A DNA stretch of 5,425 nt, taken from the NCBI GenBank assembly GCA_030698575.1, contig JAUYMQ010000150.1:1-5425 (forward strand), written 5' to 3'. This DNA comes from Deltaproteobacteria bacterium (GTDB lineage Bacteria > JAUYMQ01). Positions 1-5,425 of this stretch are shown piece after piece. The translations under genes and the position numbers were made by a program. Positions within the stretch are counted from its first letter, which is position 1, and the number at the start of each line of letters is the position of its first letter. The notes below the pieces were generated by a model. That model saw only the letters and a list, made by a program, of their open reading frames with translations. It was not told the origin of the DNA and searched no databases.

Positions 1-694
1 GTCCCGGCCGTTCTCGGCGCCCGCCTCCGCCGACGCGCACGAGGCGATCCGCGAGAGCCTGGCCGCGCAGGCGCACGGCGGCGAGGGCGAGGAAGACGGC
101 TGGCCGATCCGTCGTCGCGGGCCGGCGGCCGACAGCGCCCGGCGCGCGGCCATGGCGGCGGGGACGGCCGTTCATCGCGTCCTCGAGATGCTTGATCTCG
201 AAGGCGACGCGGCCGCGCACCTGCGATCACTCATGGCGCAGCTGCCCGCCATCGTGGCCGCCGTCGCCTCGCCCGACATCCGCGACGCCGCGATCGGGCG
301 CGCACGCGCGCTCCTGGATTCTCTGGCAGCGGGTCCGCTTCTCGAACGGCTGCGGGCCGTCGGGCCGCACATCCTTTCGCGCGAGACGCCGCTCCTTCTT
401 CCGCCCGCGGGCGAGACGGGCGCGGTCGGGTTCCGCGCGGGCACGGTCGATCTGCTCTACTGCGACCCCGAGTCGAAGGAGATTGTCGTTGCGGATTACA
501 AGACCGATACGGGGCTGGACCGCGCTGCGCTCGCCGCGCGCGCCGAGGCGTACGCGGGCCAGGGACAAGTTTACGTGGAGGGCGTGAGCCAGGCGCTCGG
601 CCTCGCCCAGGAGCCGCGCTTCGAGCTCTGGTTCATCGACGCGGGGGAGATAGTGACGGTGCCGCCGGCCGCTTCGAGCGCCGGGGAAGGATGA
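1..694 (+). CDS. RecB/AddA-type ATP-dependent helicase-nuclease, C-terminal nuclease domain (5' end outside window)
   Basis: The reading frame is open from base 2 to the TGA at 692-694, giving 230 residues of a protein that starts left of the window. It carries the PD-(D/E)XK nuclease fold of RecB-family exonucleases. In order from the left edge these are GTAVHRVLE (His58), GTVDLLY (Asp150), VVADYKTD (Asp165 and Lys167, the metal-binding and catalytic pair) and QGQVY (Gln187, Tyr191). The first 50 residues are charged and low in complexity and look like the linker before the nuclease domain. In this family an upstream UvrD-like helicase works with the nuclease to process double-strand DNA ends for recombination. 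No cysteine cluster like the AddB iron-sulfur site is visible, which favours an AddA/RecB-type subunit. Subtype and helicase part cannot be confirmed here. It has no visible functional link to the phosphate genes it converges on. Confidence 0.87.
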   Translation, partial: SRPFSAPASADAHEAIRESLAAQAHGGEGEEDGWPIRRRGPAADSARRAAMAAGTAVHRVLEMLDLEGDAAAHLRSLMAQLPAIVAAVASPDIRDAAIGRARALLDSLAAGPLLERLRAVGPHILSRETPLLLPPAGETGAVGFRAGTVDLLYCDPESKEIVVADYKTDTGLDRAALAARAEAYAGQGQVYVEGVSQALGLAQEPRFELWFIDAGEIVTVPPAASSAGEG

Positions 695-713
695 TTTTCG
701 CGCCGCCCCCCGC

Positions 714-1652
714 TCAGTGAAAGGCGTCGGGCGGGGGCGCCGGCAACTGGCCGGGCAGGGGAATGTAGCCCTCTTTCACGAGGAGCAGCTGCCCCGCGGG
801 CCCGAGGATCCAGTCCAGGAACTGCTTCACGTTTCCACGTGGCTGCCGTGCGGCGTGGAGATAGATCGTGCGGGTCAGCGGGTATTCTCCGGCGGAGACG
901 ATCGCTTGATTGATCCAGTTTCCGCCCGACCGCATGGGATTGAGCGGCGCCTTCCCCTTCCCCTGGCCGATCGGCAGCACCTTGACCTCTTTTCCCTTGA
1001 CGTCCGAGAGGCGGACGTAACCGATTCCGTAGGGGTCCTTCTCGAGCGCGCGAAGAAGGGCTTCCGGGCCCGCCGCGACCTGGCACGCCTCAGCCGGTTT
1101 TCTCTTTCCCAGAACGACGGCCTGGAAGAGCACACCGGCCTGGCTTCCCGGCCGCTGGCAATAGATGCTGATCTTGTGACGAGGCCCTCCGAGATCCGCC
1201 CATTGGTCTAGATCACCCGCGAAGATCCCTGCCACGACTGCCTTCGTCGCCTGCACGGCCGGATTGGCGGGGTTGATCACGACCGCGATTCCGTCGAGGG
1301 CGACCGGATACTCCGCGAGAACGATTCCACGTTCCCGTGCGTCCCGGAACTCGCTCGACTTCAACGGGCGCTGATCGTAGGCAATCTCGGCCTGGCCGCT
1401 CAGGATGGCGGAGATGCCGGAGTTCGTTCCGCTTCCACGCACCTTGACCCGCACGTCCGGGTGGTCGGCCTCGTAGGTCCTTGCCCAGGCCTTCACGAGA
1501 AAGCCCGTCCAGCCGGAACCGGAGATCATAAGCTGCGCACGGGGCGGAGGCCCATCGCCGGTCCCGCCCCGCGCCGGGACCGCGCTGCTGAAAGTGAGGA
1601 GAAGTACGCCAAGGAAGGCGACTCTTGCGGGGCAGGACAGAAACCAGCGCAC
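714..1652 (-). CDS. pstS: PstS-type periplasmic phosphate-binding protein of an ABC transporter
   Basis: This 312-residue protein should bind phosphate in the periplasm and deliver it to a PstCAB importer. Residues 1 to about 28 form a signal peptide (Arg2, Arg10, hydrophobic core 11-24, AVPA before a likely cleavage site); no lipobox cysteine is suitably placed. Family landmarks follow in order: SGSGWT (44-49), GSGTNSG (73-79), LDGIAVVINPANP (119-131), IFAGDLDQWADLGG (143-156), RPGSQAG (167-173), YGIGYV (208-213), YPLTR (257-261) and EGYIPLP (294-300), then a proline-rich tail. Cys165 and Cys190 could form a disulfide. The start is GTG at 1652 with GGGGG five bases upstream; the first internal Met (42) would remove the signal peptide. 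It lies 16 bases behind the porin gene, so the two are probably co-transcribed. Some residues in the expected phosphate loops differ from the E. coli protein, so another oxyanion is possible. Family assignment is firm; substrate is inferred from family and neighbours. Confidence 0.9.
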   Translation of the reverse strand: MRWFLSCPARVAFLGVLLLTFSSAVPARGGTGDGPPPRAQLMISGSGWTGFLVKAWARTYEADHPDVRVKVRGSGTNSGISAILSGQAEIAYDQRPLKSSEFRDARERGIVLAEYPVALDGIAVVINPANPAVQATKAVVAGIFAGDLDQWADLGGPRHKISIYCQRPGSQAGVLFQAVVLGKRKPAEACQVAAGPEALLRALEKDPYGIGYVRLSDVKGKEVKVLPIGQGKGKAPLNPMRSGGNWINQAIVSAGEYPLTRTIYLHAARQPRGNVKQFLDWILGPAGQLLLVKEGYIPLPGQLPAPPPDAFH

Positions 1653-1657
1653 GCGAA

Positions 1658-1662
1658 CCCCC
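1658..1662 (-). promoter_or_regulatory. Weak ribosome binding site of pstS
   Basis: On the minus strand a GGGGG run sits five bases before the GTG at 1652, inside the 16-base gap after the porin stop codon. It is a poor match to AGGAGG, and spacing is short. Translational coupling to the porin may help initiation. Confidence 0.4.
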
Positions 1663-1668
1663 GGCGGG

Positions 1669-3186
1669 CTAGAACTTCACCTGAGAGCGTATCATGAAGA
1701 TGTTCTGATCGCGGTTCTCCCCCTGGCGCAGGCGCGTCGAGCCGATGAGGTCATCGCCGACGGACTCGTAGACCCAGTTGCCCATGATCTTGAAATTGGG
1801 ATTGATGAACCACGTGATGCCGGCGGTGAAGGCGCGCACGTCGTTGTTGTAGTCGCCGAGCGCAACCCTTCCCATCTCCATCGTGGTCGGATTGATGAGC
1901 ACGGTCTCGATTCGCTCGTCGTCCTTGACGTGCATGACCTCGTACTTGATCACGGGGACCAGCGTCATCCCCGGTCGGTCCGTCAGGATATATGAGAGCT
2001 GAAGGTAGCCGCCGTTGATCTTGGCCGGATTCAGATTGACCGCCCCGAAGGGATAGACGTCGGTCTGGGGGATGTCGCGGCGGTCCACATTGGCCCAGAT
2101 GTACTCGCCGACCAGATGCCAGCGATCCACGAACCAGGAGATGCCTGCGTCCACCTGGTTCTGGTGCCCCCCGATGTAGGGGACCGTCATGGACACCCTC
2201 GGGTTCTGGCCCGGGGTGCTGATCATGTCGCTCACGGTCATGCCGGAAGAGCCGCTGGGCGGGCCGTTGAGGCCTGTGGCTCCCGCCAGAGAAACCTGGA
2301 GATCCTTCACCCATTTATTGCCGCTGTCTTTCCAGGGCTGGGCCAGGATGCGGCCGATGTACGCGAACGAGTCGTTCGACGCGCTGCTGTTCCGGCCCTC
2401 GCTCCCGAAGCCGAGGTTGTTGGCCAGCATGACCGCATAGCCGAGCTTCCCTTCCAGGAACTCCCCCTCCACCTGCACGCCGATGCGGCGGTCGAGGCCC
2501 AAAAGATCCACGATGGCGGATCGCTCGATCGTCTCGAGATCGGAGCTGGAGGTCATATTTTCGATCGAGAAGGGCGCTTTGAACTGCCCCATCTTCACCT
2601 GGAAATGGTCGTTCCAGGCGTAGGCGATGAAGCCGTCTCTCAGGATGGGGGCGCTCGCGGCGAAATCGGCCTGGATGGCGAAGGTCAGCTTCGGGTTGTA
2701 GATGTGGCCCGAGGCCTTGAGTCTCACCCGCCGCAGGAAGAAGGTGTTGTCCCGGTTCACGCCGTTGAGGCCGTCGTTGAAGACCGGCTGGGCGCGGTCG
2801 GGGATGTTATCGTTCTCGTAAACGTTTCCCTGGAACTGGATGTAGCCGCCGAACTTGAGCTTGAACTTGTCATCCGGCGACTTGATGTAGAACCCCTTGT
2901 CGTAGCCGGAGGTGAGGCCCTCGGCCTCATCAATCTGGAGTTCTATCTCGTCTATCCGCCTGCTCTGTTCGGCGCGCGTGGTCCGGTACTCGGTCAATTC
3001 GTTGCGAAGCTCCGCATTCTCCTGGCGCACGGCAGCCAGCTCCTGCCGGAATTCGCTCCGCAGCGACTCGATCTCTTCCGAGACCTGGGCTGCAGCGACG
3101 GTCTGCGCCGATGCTAGCGCGCCCGCCAGGGCGAGCCAGCCGAGACCCGCCAGTCGGGGCCACCGCGCGGTGAGGGATGGCTTCAC
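1669..3186 (-). CDS. Outer-membrane porin of the Porin_O_P (OprP/OprO phosphate-selective) family with N-terminal coiled coil
   Basis: This 505-residue protein should form an anion channel, probably for phosphate, in the outer membrane. Residues 1-33 are a signal peptide (Arg9, Arg11, hydrophobic 12-25, AAA before Gln34). Residues 35-88 are charged, with regularly spaced Leu, Ile and Val, and look like a coiled coil (SLRSEF, AELRNELTEY, IDEIELQIDE). The barrel begins near 97. Family signs are FKLKFGGYIQFQG (108-120), FFLRRVRLKASG (149-160), GQFKAPFSIEN (200-210), a WFINPNFKIMGNWVYE block near the end and a terminal strand ending RSQVKF, whose final Phe is the usual outer-membrane assembly signal. 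The GTG start at 3186 has a strong AAGGAG seven bases upstream; the next internal Met is residue 211. Lying between phoR and pstS supports a phosphate role, but the family also includes porins for polyphosphate or other anions, and selectivity cannot be read from sequence alone. Confidence 0.9.
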   Translation of the reverse strand: MKPSLTARWPRLAGLGWLALAGALASAQTVAAAQVSEEIESLRSEFRQELAAVRQENAELRNELTEYRTTRAEQSRRIDEIELQIDEAEGLTSGYDKGFYIKSPDDKFKLKFGGYIQFQGNVYENDNIPDRAQPVFNDGLNGVNRDNTFFLRRVRLKASGHIYNPKLTFAIQADFAASAPILRDGFIAYAWNDHFQVKMGQFKAPFSIENMTSSSDLETIERSAIVDLLGLDRRIGVQVEGEFLEGKLGYAVMLANNLGFGSEGRNSSASNDSFAYIGRILAQPWKDSGNKWVKDLQVSLAGATGLNGPPSGSSGMTVSDMISTPGQNPRVSMTVPYIGGHQNQVDAGISWFVDRWHLVGEYIWANVDRRDIPQTDVYPFGAVNLNPAKINGGYLQLSYILTDRPGMTLVPVIKYEVMHVKDDERIETVLINPTTMEMGRVALGDYNNDVRAFTAGITWFINPNFKIMGNWVYESVGDDLIGSTRLRQGENRDQNIFMIRSQVKF

Positions 3187-3193
3187 GATCGCT

Positions 3194-3199
3194 CTCCTT
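3194..3199 (-). promoter_or_regulatory. Ribosome binding site of the porin gene
   Basis: AAGGAG on the minus strand, seven bases before the GTG at 3186. It is a near-consensus Shine-Dalgarno sequence with ideal spacing and settles the choice of the non-ATG start. It is the strongest ribosome binding site among the starts visible in this window. Confidence 0.85.
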
Positions 3200-3211
3200 T
3201 TTCTGGAAACC

Positions 3212-3225
3212 GCGCCCGGGGGCGC
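3212..3225 (-). repeat. GC-rich inverted repeat in the porin leader
   Basis: On the minus strand GCGCCC (3225-3220) and GGGCGC (3217-3212) are perfect inverted copies around a 2-base centre. The RNA could fold into a short, very GC-rich hairpin ending 12 bases before the Shine-Dalgarno sequence. There is no following T run, so it is not an intrinsic terminator. It could affect mRNA stability or ribosome access, or be chance in GC-rich DNA. Confidence 0.4.
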
Positions 3226-3265
3226 ATAGTTTCGCTTGGCGCCTGCGAATCAGGGACCTTCGACG

Positions 3266-3305
3266 CGGGCCAAAGTGATACGGGTAGATGGCGAAAAGGT
3301 GACGG
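3266..3305 (-). promoter_or_regulatory. Candidate Pho box (PhoB-binding direct repeats) upstream of the porin-pstS unit
   Basis: Read on the minus strand, heptamers recur every 11 bases: CCGTCAC (3305-3299), TCGCCAT (3294-3288), CCGTATC (3283-3277) and a weak TGGCCCG (3272-3266), separated by CTTT, CTAC and ACTT. The known Pho box is a pair of CTGTCA(T/C) heptamers with a 4-base A/T-rich linker, also an 11-base period. The first unit matches CTGTCAC at six of seven positions, the second matches CTGTCAT at four, and the others are weaker. The array ends 90 bases before the porin start. Periodicity and placement between phoR and a phosphate porin support it; weak later units and lack of a clear -10 count against it. 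This is an eye-made call without statistical scoring. Confidence 0.4.
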
Positions 3306-3357
3306 GAAGTGGGAGTCTGGATGAACTCTGGCCGGGAGGCGTTCCGAGATCAGGCCA

Positions 3358-5214
3358 TCACAGTCTGTTGGGAGACCCCCCCGCGCGCGCGAGGGGCAGG
3401 ACGACGGTGAACACGCTGCCGCGCCCGGGCTCACTATCTACCAGGGCCCGGCCGCCGGACGCCTGGCTCAGGTGCTTGACGATGGCGAGGCCGAGCCCGG
3501 TCCCTCCCAGCGCTTTCGACCGGGATGGGTCGACGCGGTAGAAGCGCTCGAAAATGCGCGTGAGGTGCTCCGTCGGGATCCCGGGACCGGAATCGACCAC
3601 TTCGACATGCGCCATATCGGTCTCGAGGTGGGCGCGGACCTCCACGCGCCCCCCCTCGTTCACATACTTCACCGCGTTGTCTATGAGGTTTCGCAGGATC
3701 GTTTCGAGAGCGGAAGGATCGATGAAGAGCGCGGGGAAGGAAGAAGGGAGGGAGACCATCAGGCGGACCCTGCGATCCACGGCGTTCGGCTCCAGAGCCA
3801 GAAGGACGCGATCGACGGAGTTCCGGAGATCAACCGGCTGAGGCTTGAGCATGGCCTGTCCGCTCTCGATTCGAGACAGTTCCAGGAGGTCCTCGACCAG
3901 CGTGCCGAGCCGCTTGGCGTGCCGCAGGATGGTCTCGACGAAGGTCTTCGACTGAGCCGGGTCGTCCGGGGGCGCTTCGGCCAGGGTTTCCGCGTAGCCG
4001 CGGATGGCTGTGAGAGGCGTCTTCAGCTCGTGGGAGACGTTCGCGACGAAGTCCCGCCTCATCTGCTCGAGGCGCCGCGTCTCGGTGATGTCGTGGAAGA
4101 CGATCACCGCGCCGCGGCCACGCTGGTGACCCTGGACGGGCGCCAGCCGAACCAGCACCGTCCGATCCACGCCTTTTCGCTCCAGATTGACCTCCCGGGT
4201 CACCGCCTTGCCTTCCTCGAGGCCCTCGCGGACCAGGGCGTTCAGATCGGAGTTCCGCACGAGCTCGATGAGCTTCCGTCCGATCGGCTCCGGCGGAAGA
4301 TCGAGATGCCGCTGAAGCGCCGGATTCAGGAGCAGAACCGTCCCCTGCTCGTCGATCATCAGCACGCCTTCCTCCATCGCACCGAGGATCTCCTGCAACC
4401 GGTCGCGCTCGTCGGTGATCTGACGCGTCGAATCACGCAACTTCTCTCGCACGCCGTCCAGCGTCCTGCTCAGGTCGCCAATGGCGTCGTCCCTGTCGAT
4501 GGCGGGCGCCGCACCGAAGCTCCCACCGCCGAGGCTAACCGCCGCTCGCCCGAGCGCCTGGATGTCGCGGGTCGCCCGGTTCATCACGCGGCCTGATACG
4601 TAGAGGATCAGCACGAACAGGACGAAAGCGCCAAGGATGAAGCGCTGGCGCAGCTGGTCCCGGGCGTCCTCGAATCCGAGGAGGGGGAGCTCCACAAGGA
4701 TGACGCCGCGCTTGCCGTTCCGGACCTGGTAAAGCTGGGATGCGTAGGTGGCGGGAGCGCGCCCGGCTGTCTGCGGGCGCAGGCTGCTCGCGTTCTTTCC
4801 CTCGAGGGCTGATCTGAACTCCGGGCGGTCGGACTGGTTTCCCATGGCAAGCAGATCTTCGCCGCTGCGCACCGAGTCGCCAATCACGGTGCCATCCTCG
4901 CGAATCACCGTGATGCGGGCGCCTCGTGCCGTGACGAGGCCGTCTACCGCGCCGTCGACCTTCTTCTCATCGAATGGATCGTCGAGTGAAAGCACCGCCT
5001 CTCGTGCCGCGATGGCCTCACGACGCAGGTTGGCCTCGGTCTCGGCGAGGAGGCTTTCTCGAAGGATTTCGGCGCTGAGGAGATAGAGCAGCACAAGCCC
5101 CCCACCGAGCAGGAGGGCGAACAGCGAGATGAGCTTCCAGTGAAGCGAAAGGCGAGACGGGGGGGGCGGGCGATCGGCGTGCGCCTTTACGGCCGTTTCC
5201 TCAGTTGAGGTCAT
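3358..5214 (-). CDS. phoR: PhoR-type membrane sensor histidine kinase (periplasmic sensor, HAMP, PAS, HisKA, HATPase)
   Basis: This 618-residue kinase should autophosphorylate on a histidine and pass phosphate to the PhoB-like partner encoded just upstream. Order of parts: short proline-rich cytoplasmic N-terminus, membrane segment 1 (about 28-48), extracytoplasmic domain (about 49-191), membrane segment 2 (about 192-210), HAMP (about 211-263), PAS (about 272-376), phosphoacceptor box FVANVSHELKTPLTAIRGY with His395, N box NLIDNA (509-514), G1 DSGPGIP (541-547), F box FERF (555-558) and G2 GGTGLGLA (570-577). All catalytic boxes look intact. The ATG at 5214 is preferred and overlaps phoB by 14 bases; an in-frame TTG at 5250 would add 12 residues and deepen the overlap. 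The large extracytoplasmic domain resembles that of Bacillus PhoR, including its SDRPE...ALEGK stretch, rather than the short E. coli form. Kinase identity is certain; the phosphate role rests on neighbours and domain layout. Confidence 0.92.
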   Translation of the reverse strand: MTSTEETAVKAHADRPPPPSRLSLHWKLISLFALLLGGGLVLLYLLSAEILRESLLAETEANLRREAIAAREAVLSLDDPFDEKKVDGAVDGLVTARGARITVIREDGTVIGDSVRSGEDLLAMGNQSDRPEFRSALEGKNASSLRPQTAGRAPATYASQLYQVRNGKRGVILVELPLLGFEDARDQLRQRFILGAFVLFVLILYVSGRVMNRATRDIQALGRAAVSLGGGSFGAAPAIDRDDAIGDLSRTLDGVREKLRDSTRQITDERDRLQEILGAMEEGVLMIDEQGTVLLLNPALQRHLDLPPEPIGRKLIELVRNSDLNALVREGLEEGKAVTREVNLERKGVDRTVLVRLAPVQGHQRGRGAVIVFHDITETRRLEQMRRDFVANVSHELKTPLTAIRGYAETLAEAPPDDPAQSKTFVETILRHAKRLGTLVEDLLELSRIESGQAMLKPQPVDLRNSVDRVLLALEPNAVDRRVRLMVSLPSSFPALFIDPSALETILRNLIDNAVKYVNEGGRVEVRAHLETDMAHVEVVDSGPGIPTEHLTRIFERFYRVDPSRSKALGGTGLGLAIVKHLSQASGGRALVDSEPGRGSVFTVVLPLARAGGSPNRL

Positions 5215-5425
5215 CCTTGAACCGATACCCGACGCCGCGAACCGTTTCAATGAAGTTCTTCGCCGGGCCGAGTTTCTCCCGGAGACGCTTCAAGTGTGTA
5301 TCGACGGTTCTGGGCGTGACGTAGGTTTGGTCCCCCCAGATGGTGTCGAGAAGATGGTCGCGGGTCTGGACGCGACCCCGGGTCGACGCAAGATGAGAGA
5401 GGAGCTTGAACTCCGTCGCGGTGAG
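5201..5425 (-). CDS. phoB: PhoB-type (OmpR/PhoB family) response regulator, C-terminal DNA-binding domain (5' end outside window)
   Basis: The frame is open from the right edge and ends at the TGA at 5203-5201, giving the last 74 residues. They form most of an OmpR/PhoB winged-helix domain: LTATEFKLL at 1-9, GRVQTRDHLLDTIWG at 17-31, recognition-helix region PRTVDTHLKRLREKLG at 38-53 and the wing IETVRGVGYRF at 59-69. Family members run to about 230 residues, so the phosphoacceptor receiver domain and the start lie right of the window. The regulator would bind direct-repeat Pho boxes as a dimer after phosphorylation. Its stop overlaps the phoR start by 14 bases, a usual sign of a co-translated two-component pair. 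Family is certain. PhoB rather than another member is inferred from the phoR-like kinase and the porin and pstS downstream. Confidence 0.88.
   Translation of the reverse strand, partial: LTATEFKLLSHLASTRGRVQTRDHLLDTIWGDQTYVTPRTVDTHLKRLREKLGPAKNFIETVRGVGYRFKDDLN

Larger units (their letters stand above)
3187..3357 (-). other. Non-coding leader and promoter region between phoR and the porin gene
   Basis: These 171 bases hold no plausible gene. From the phoR end they contain the candidate Pho box, then a stretch without a convincing sigma-70 promoter, a GC-rich inverted repeat at 3212-3225 and the porin ribosome binding site. No stem followed by a T run is visible after the phoR stop, so read-through from phoBR into porin-pstS is possible alongside a phosphate-controlled internal promoter. 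Confidence 0.6.

Noticed and set aside
665-684. Hairpin (CCGG, CGCT, loop TCG, AGCG, CCGG) near the end of the nuclease gene as a terminator
   Set aside because: It lies inside the coding sequence, contains a bulged base, and only four T's occur 10 bases later. On the minus strand no T run follows.
2116-3117. Long plus-strand open frame of 333 codons opposite the porin gene
   Set aside because: It is exactly antisense to a clear Porin_O_P gene, shows no recognisable domain, and such frames are expected opposite GC-rich genes.
3226-3231. AACTAT on the minus strand as the -10 box of the porin promoter
   Set aside because: It matches only half of TATAAT and has no -35-like sequence at proper spacing; it is 45 bases past the best Pho-box units, too far for a typical PhoB-activated promoter.
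3329-3357. TGGCC...GGCCA pairing after the phoR stop as a terminator
   Set aside because: Only five pairs enclose a 19-base loop, and no T run follows on the minus strand.
3472-4596. Long plus-strand open frame of 374 codons opposite phoR
   Set aside because: The opposite strand encodes intact histidine kinase motifs. The antisense product is rich in His, Arg, Asp and Glu, as expected from reversed GC-rich codons, and has no recognisable family features.
5215-5250. TTG start for phoR at 5250, adding 12 residues
   Set aside because: The extra residues are the phoB C-terminal region read in another frame. The ATG at 5214 gives a normal short overlap and leaves all domains whole, and no good Shine-Dalgarno sequence supports the TTG.
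1-5425. tRNA or rRNA genes, CRISPR arrays, insertion sequences, attachment sites
   Set aside because: No cloverleaf-like segments, regularly spaced identical repeats, transposase motifs or terminal inverted repeats were seen on either strand.

Overview
The window is a phosphate-starvation (Pho regulon) locus from a GC-rich diderm bacterium. Four genes run leftward on the minus strand: a PhoB-type response regulator (only its C-terminal end is in the window), a PhoR-type sensor kinase, an outer-membrane porin of the Porin_O_P (OprP/OprO) family, and a PstS-type periplasmic phosphate-binding protein. The left edge holds the 3' end of an unrelated plus-strand gene, the nuclease end of a RecB/AddA-type helicase-nuclease. 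It converges on the pstS-like gene across 19 bases.

Organism: the porin ends in phenylalanine and belongs to an outer-membrane beta-barrel family, so the cell has two membranes. Strongly G/C-biased third positions and frequent GTG starts (porin and pstS) fit a high-GC lineage such as deltaproteobacteria in the broad sense, Acidobacteria, Gemmatimonadetes or an uncultured relative. The sequence alone does not decide between these.

Layout: 1-694 (+) RecB/AddA-type nuclease domain, open at the left edge; 714-1652 (-) pstS; 1669-3186 (-) porin; 3187-3357 non-coding leader and promoter region with a candidate Pho box; 3358-5214 (-) phoR; 5201-5425 (-) phoB, cut by the right edge. phoB and phoR overlap by 14 bases and are surely co-transcribed. 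The porin and pstS are 16 bases apart and form a second unit, or a continuation of the first, preceded by 171 bases of leader.

How the parts fit: PhoR would sense low phosphate, directly or through the Pst complex, and phosphorylate PhoB. PhoB would activate the porin-pstS unit. The porin would let phosphate or other anions cross the outer membrane, and PstS would capture them in the periplasm for an ABC importer. The importer genes (pstC, pstA, pstB, phoU) are not in the window and cannot follow pstS directly, because the opposing nuclease gene begins there.

I see no wholly new system. The points most worth a second look are the repeat array in the porin leader, the altered ligand-loop residues of PstS, the N-terminal coiled coil on the porin, and the porin-pstS pairing without pstCAB.
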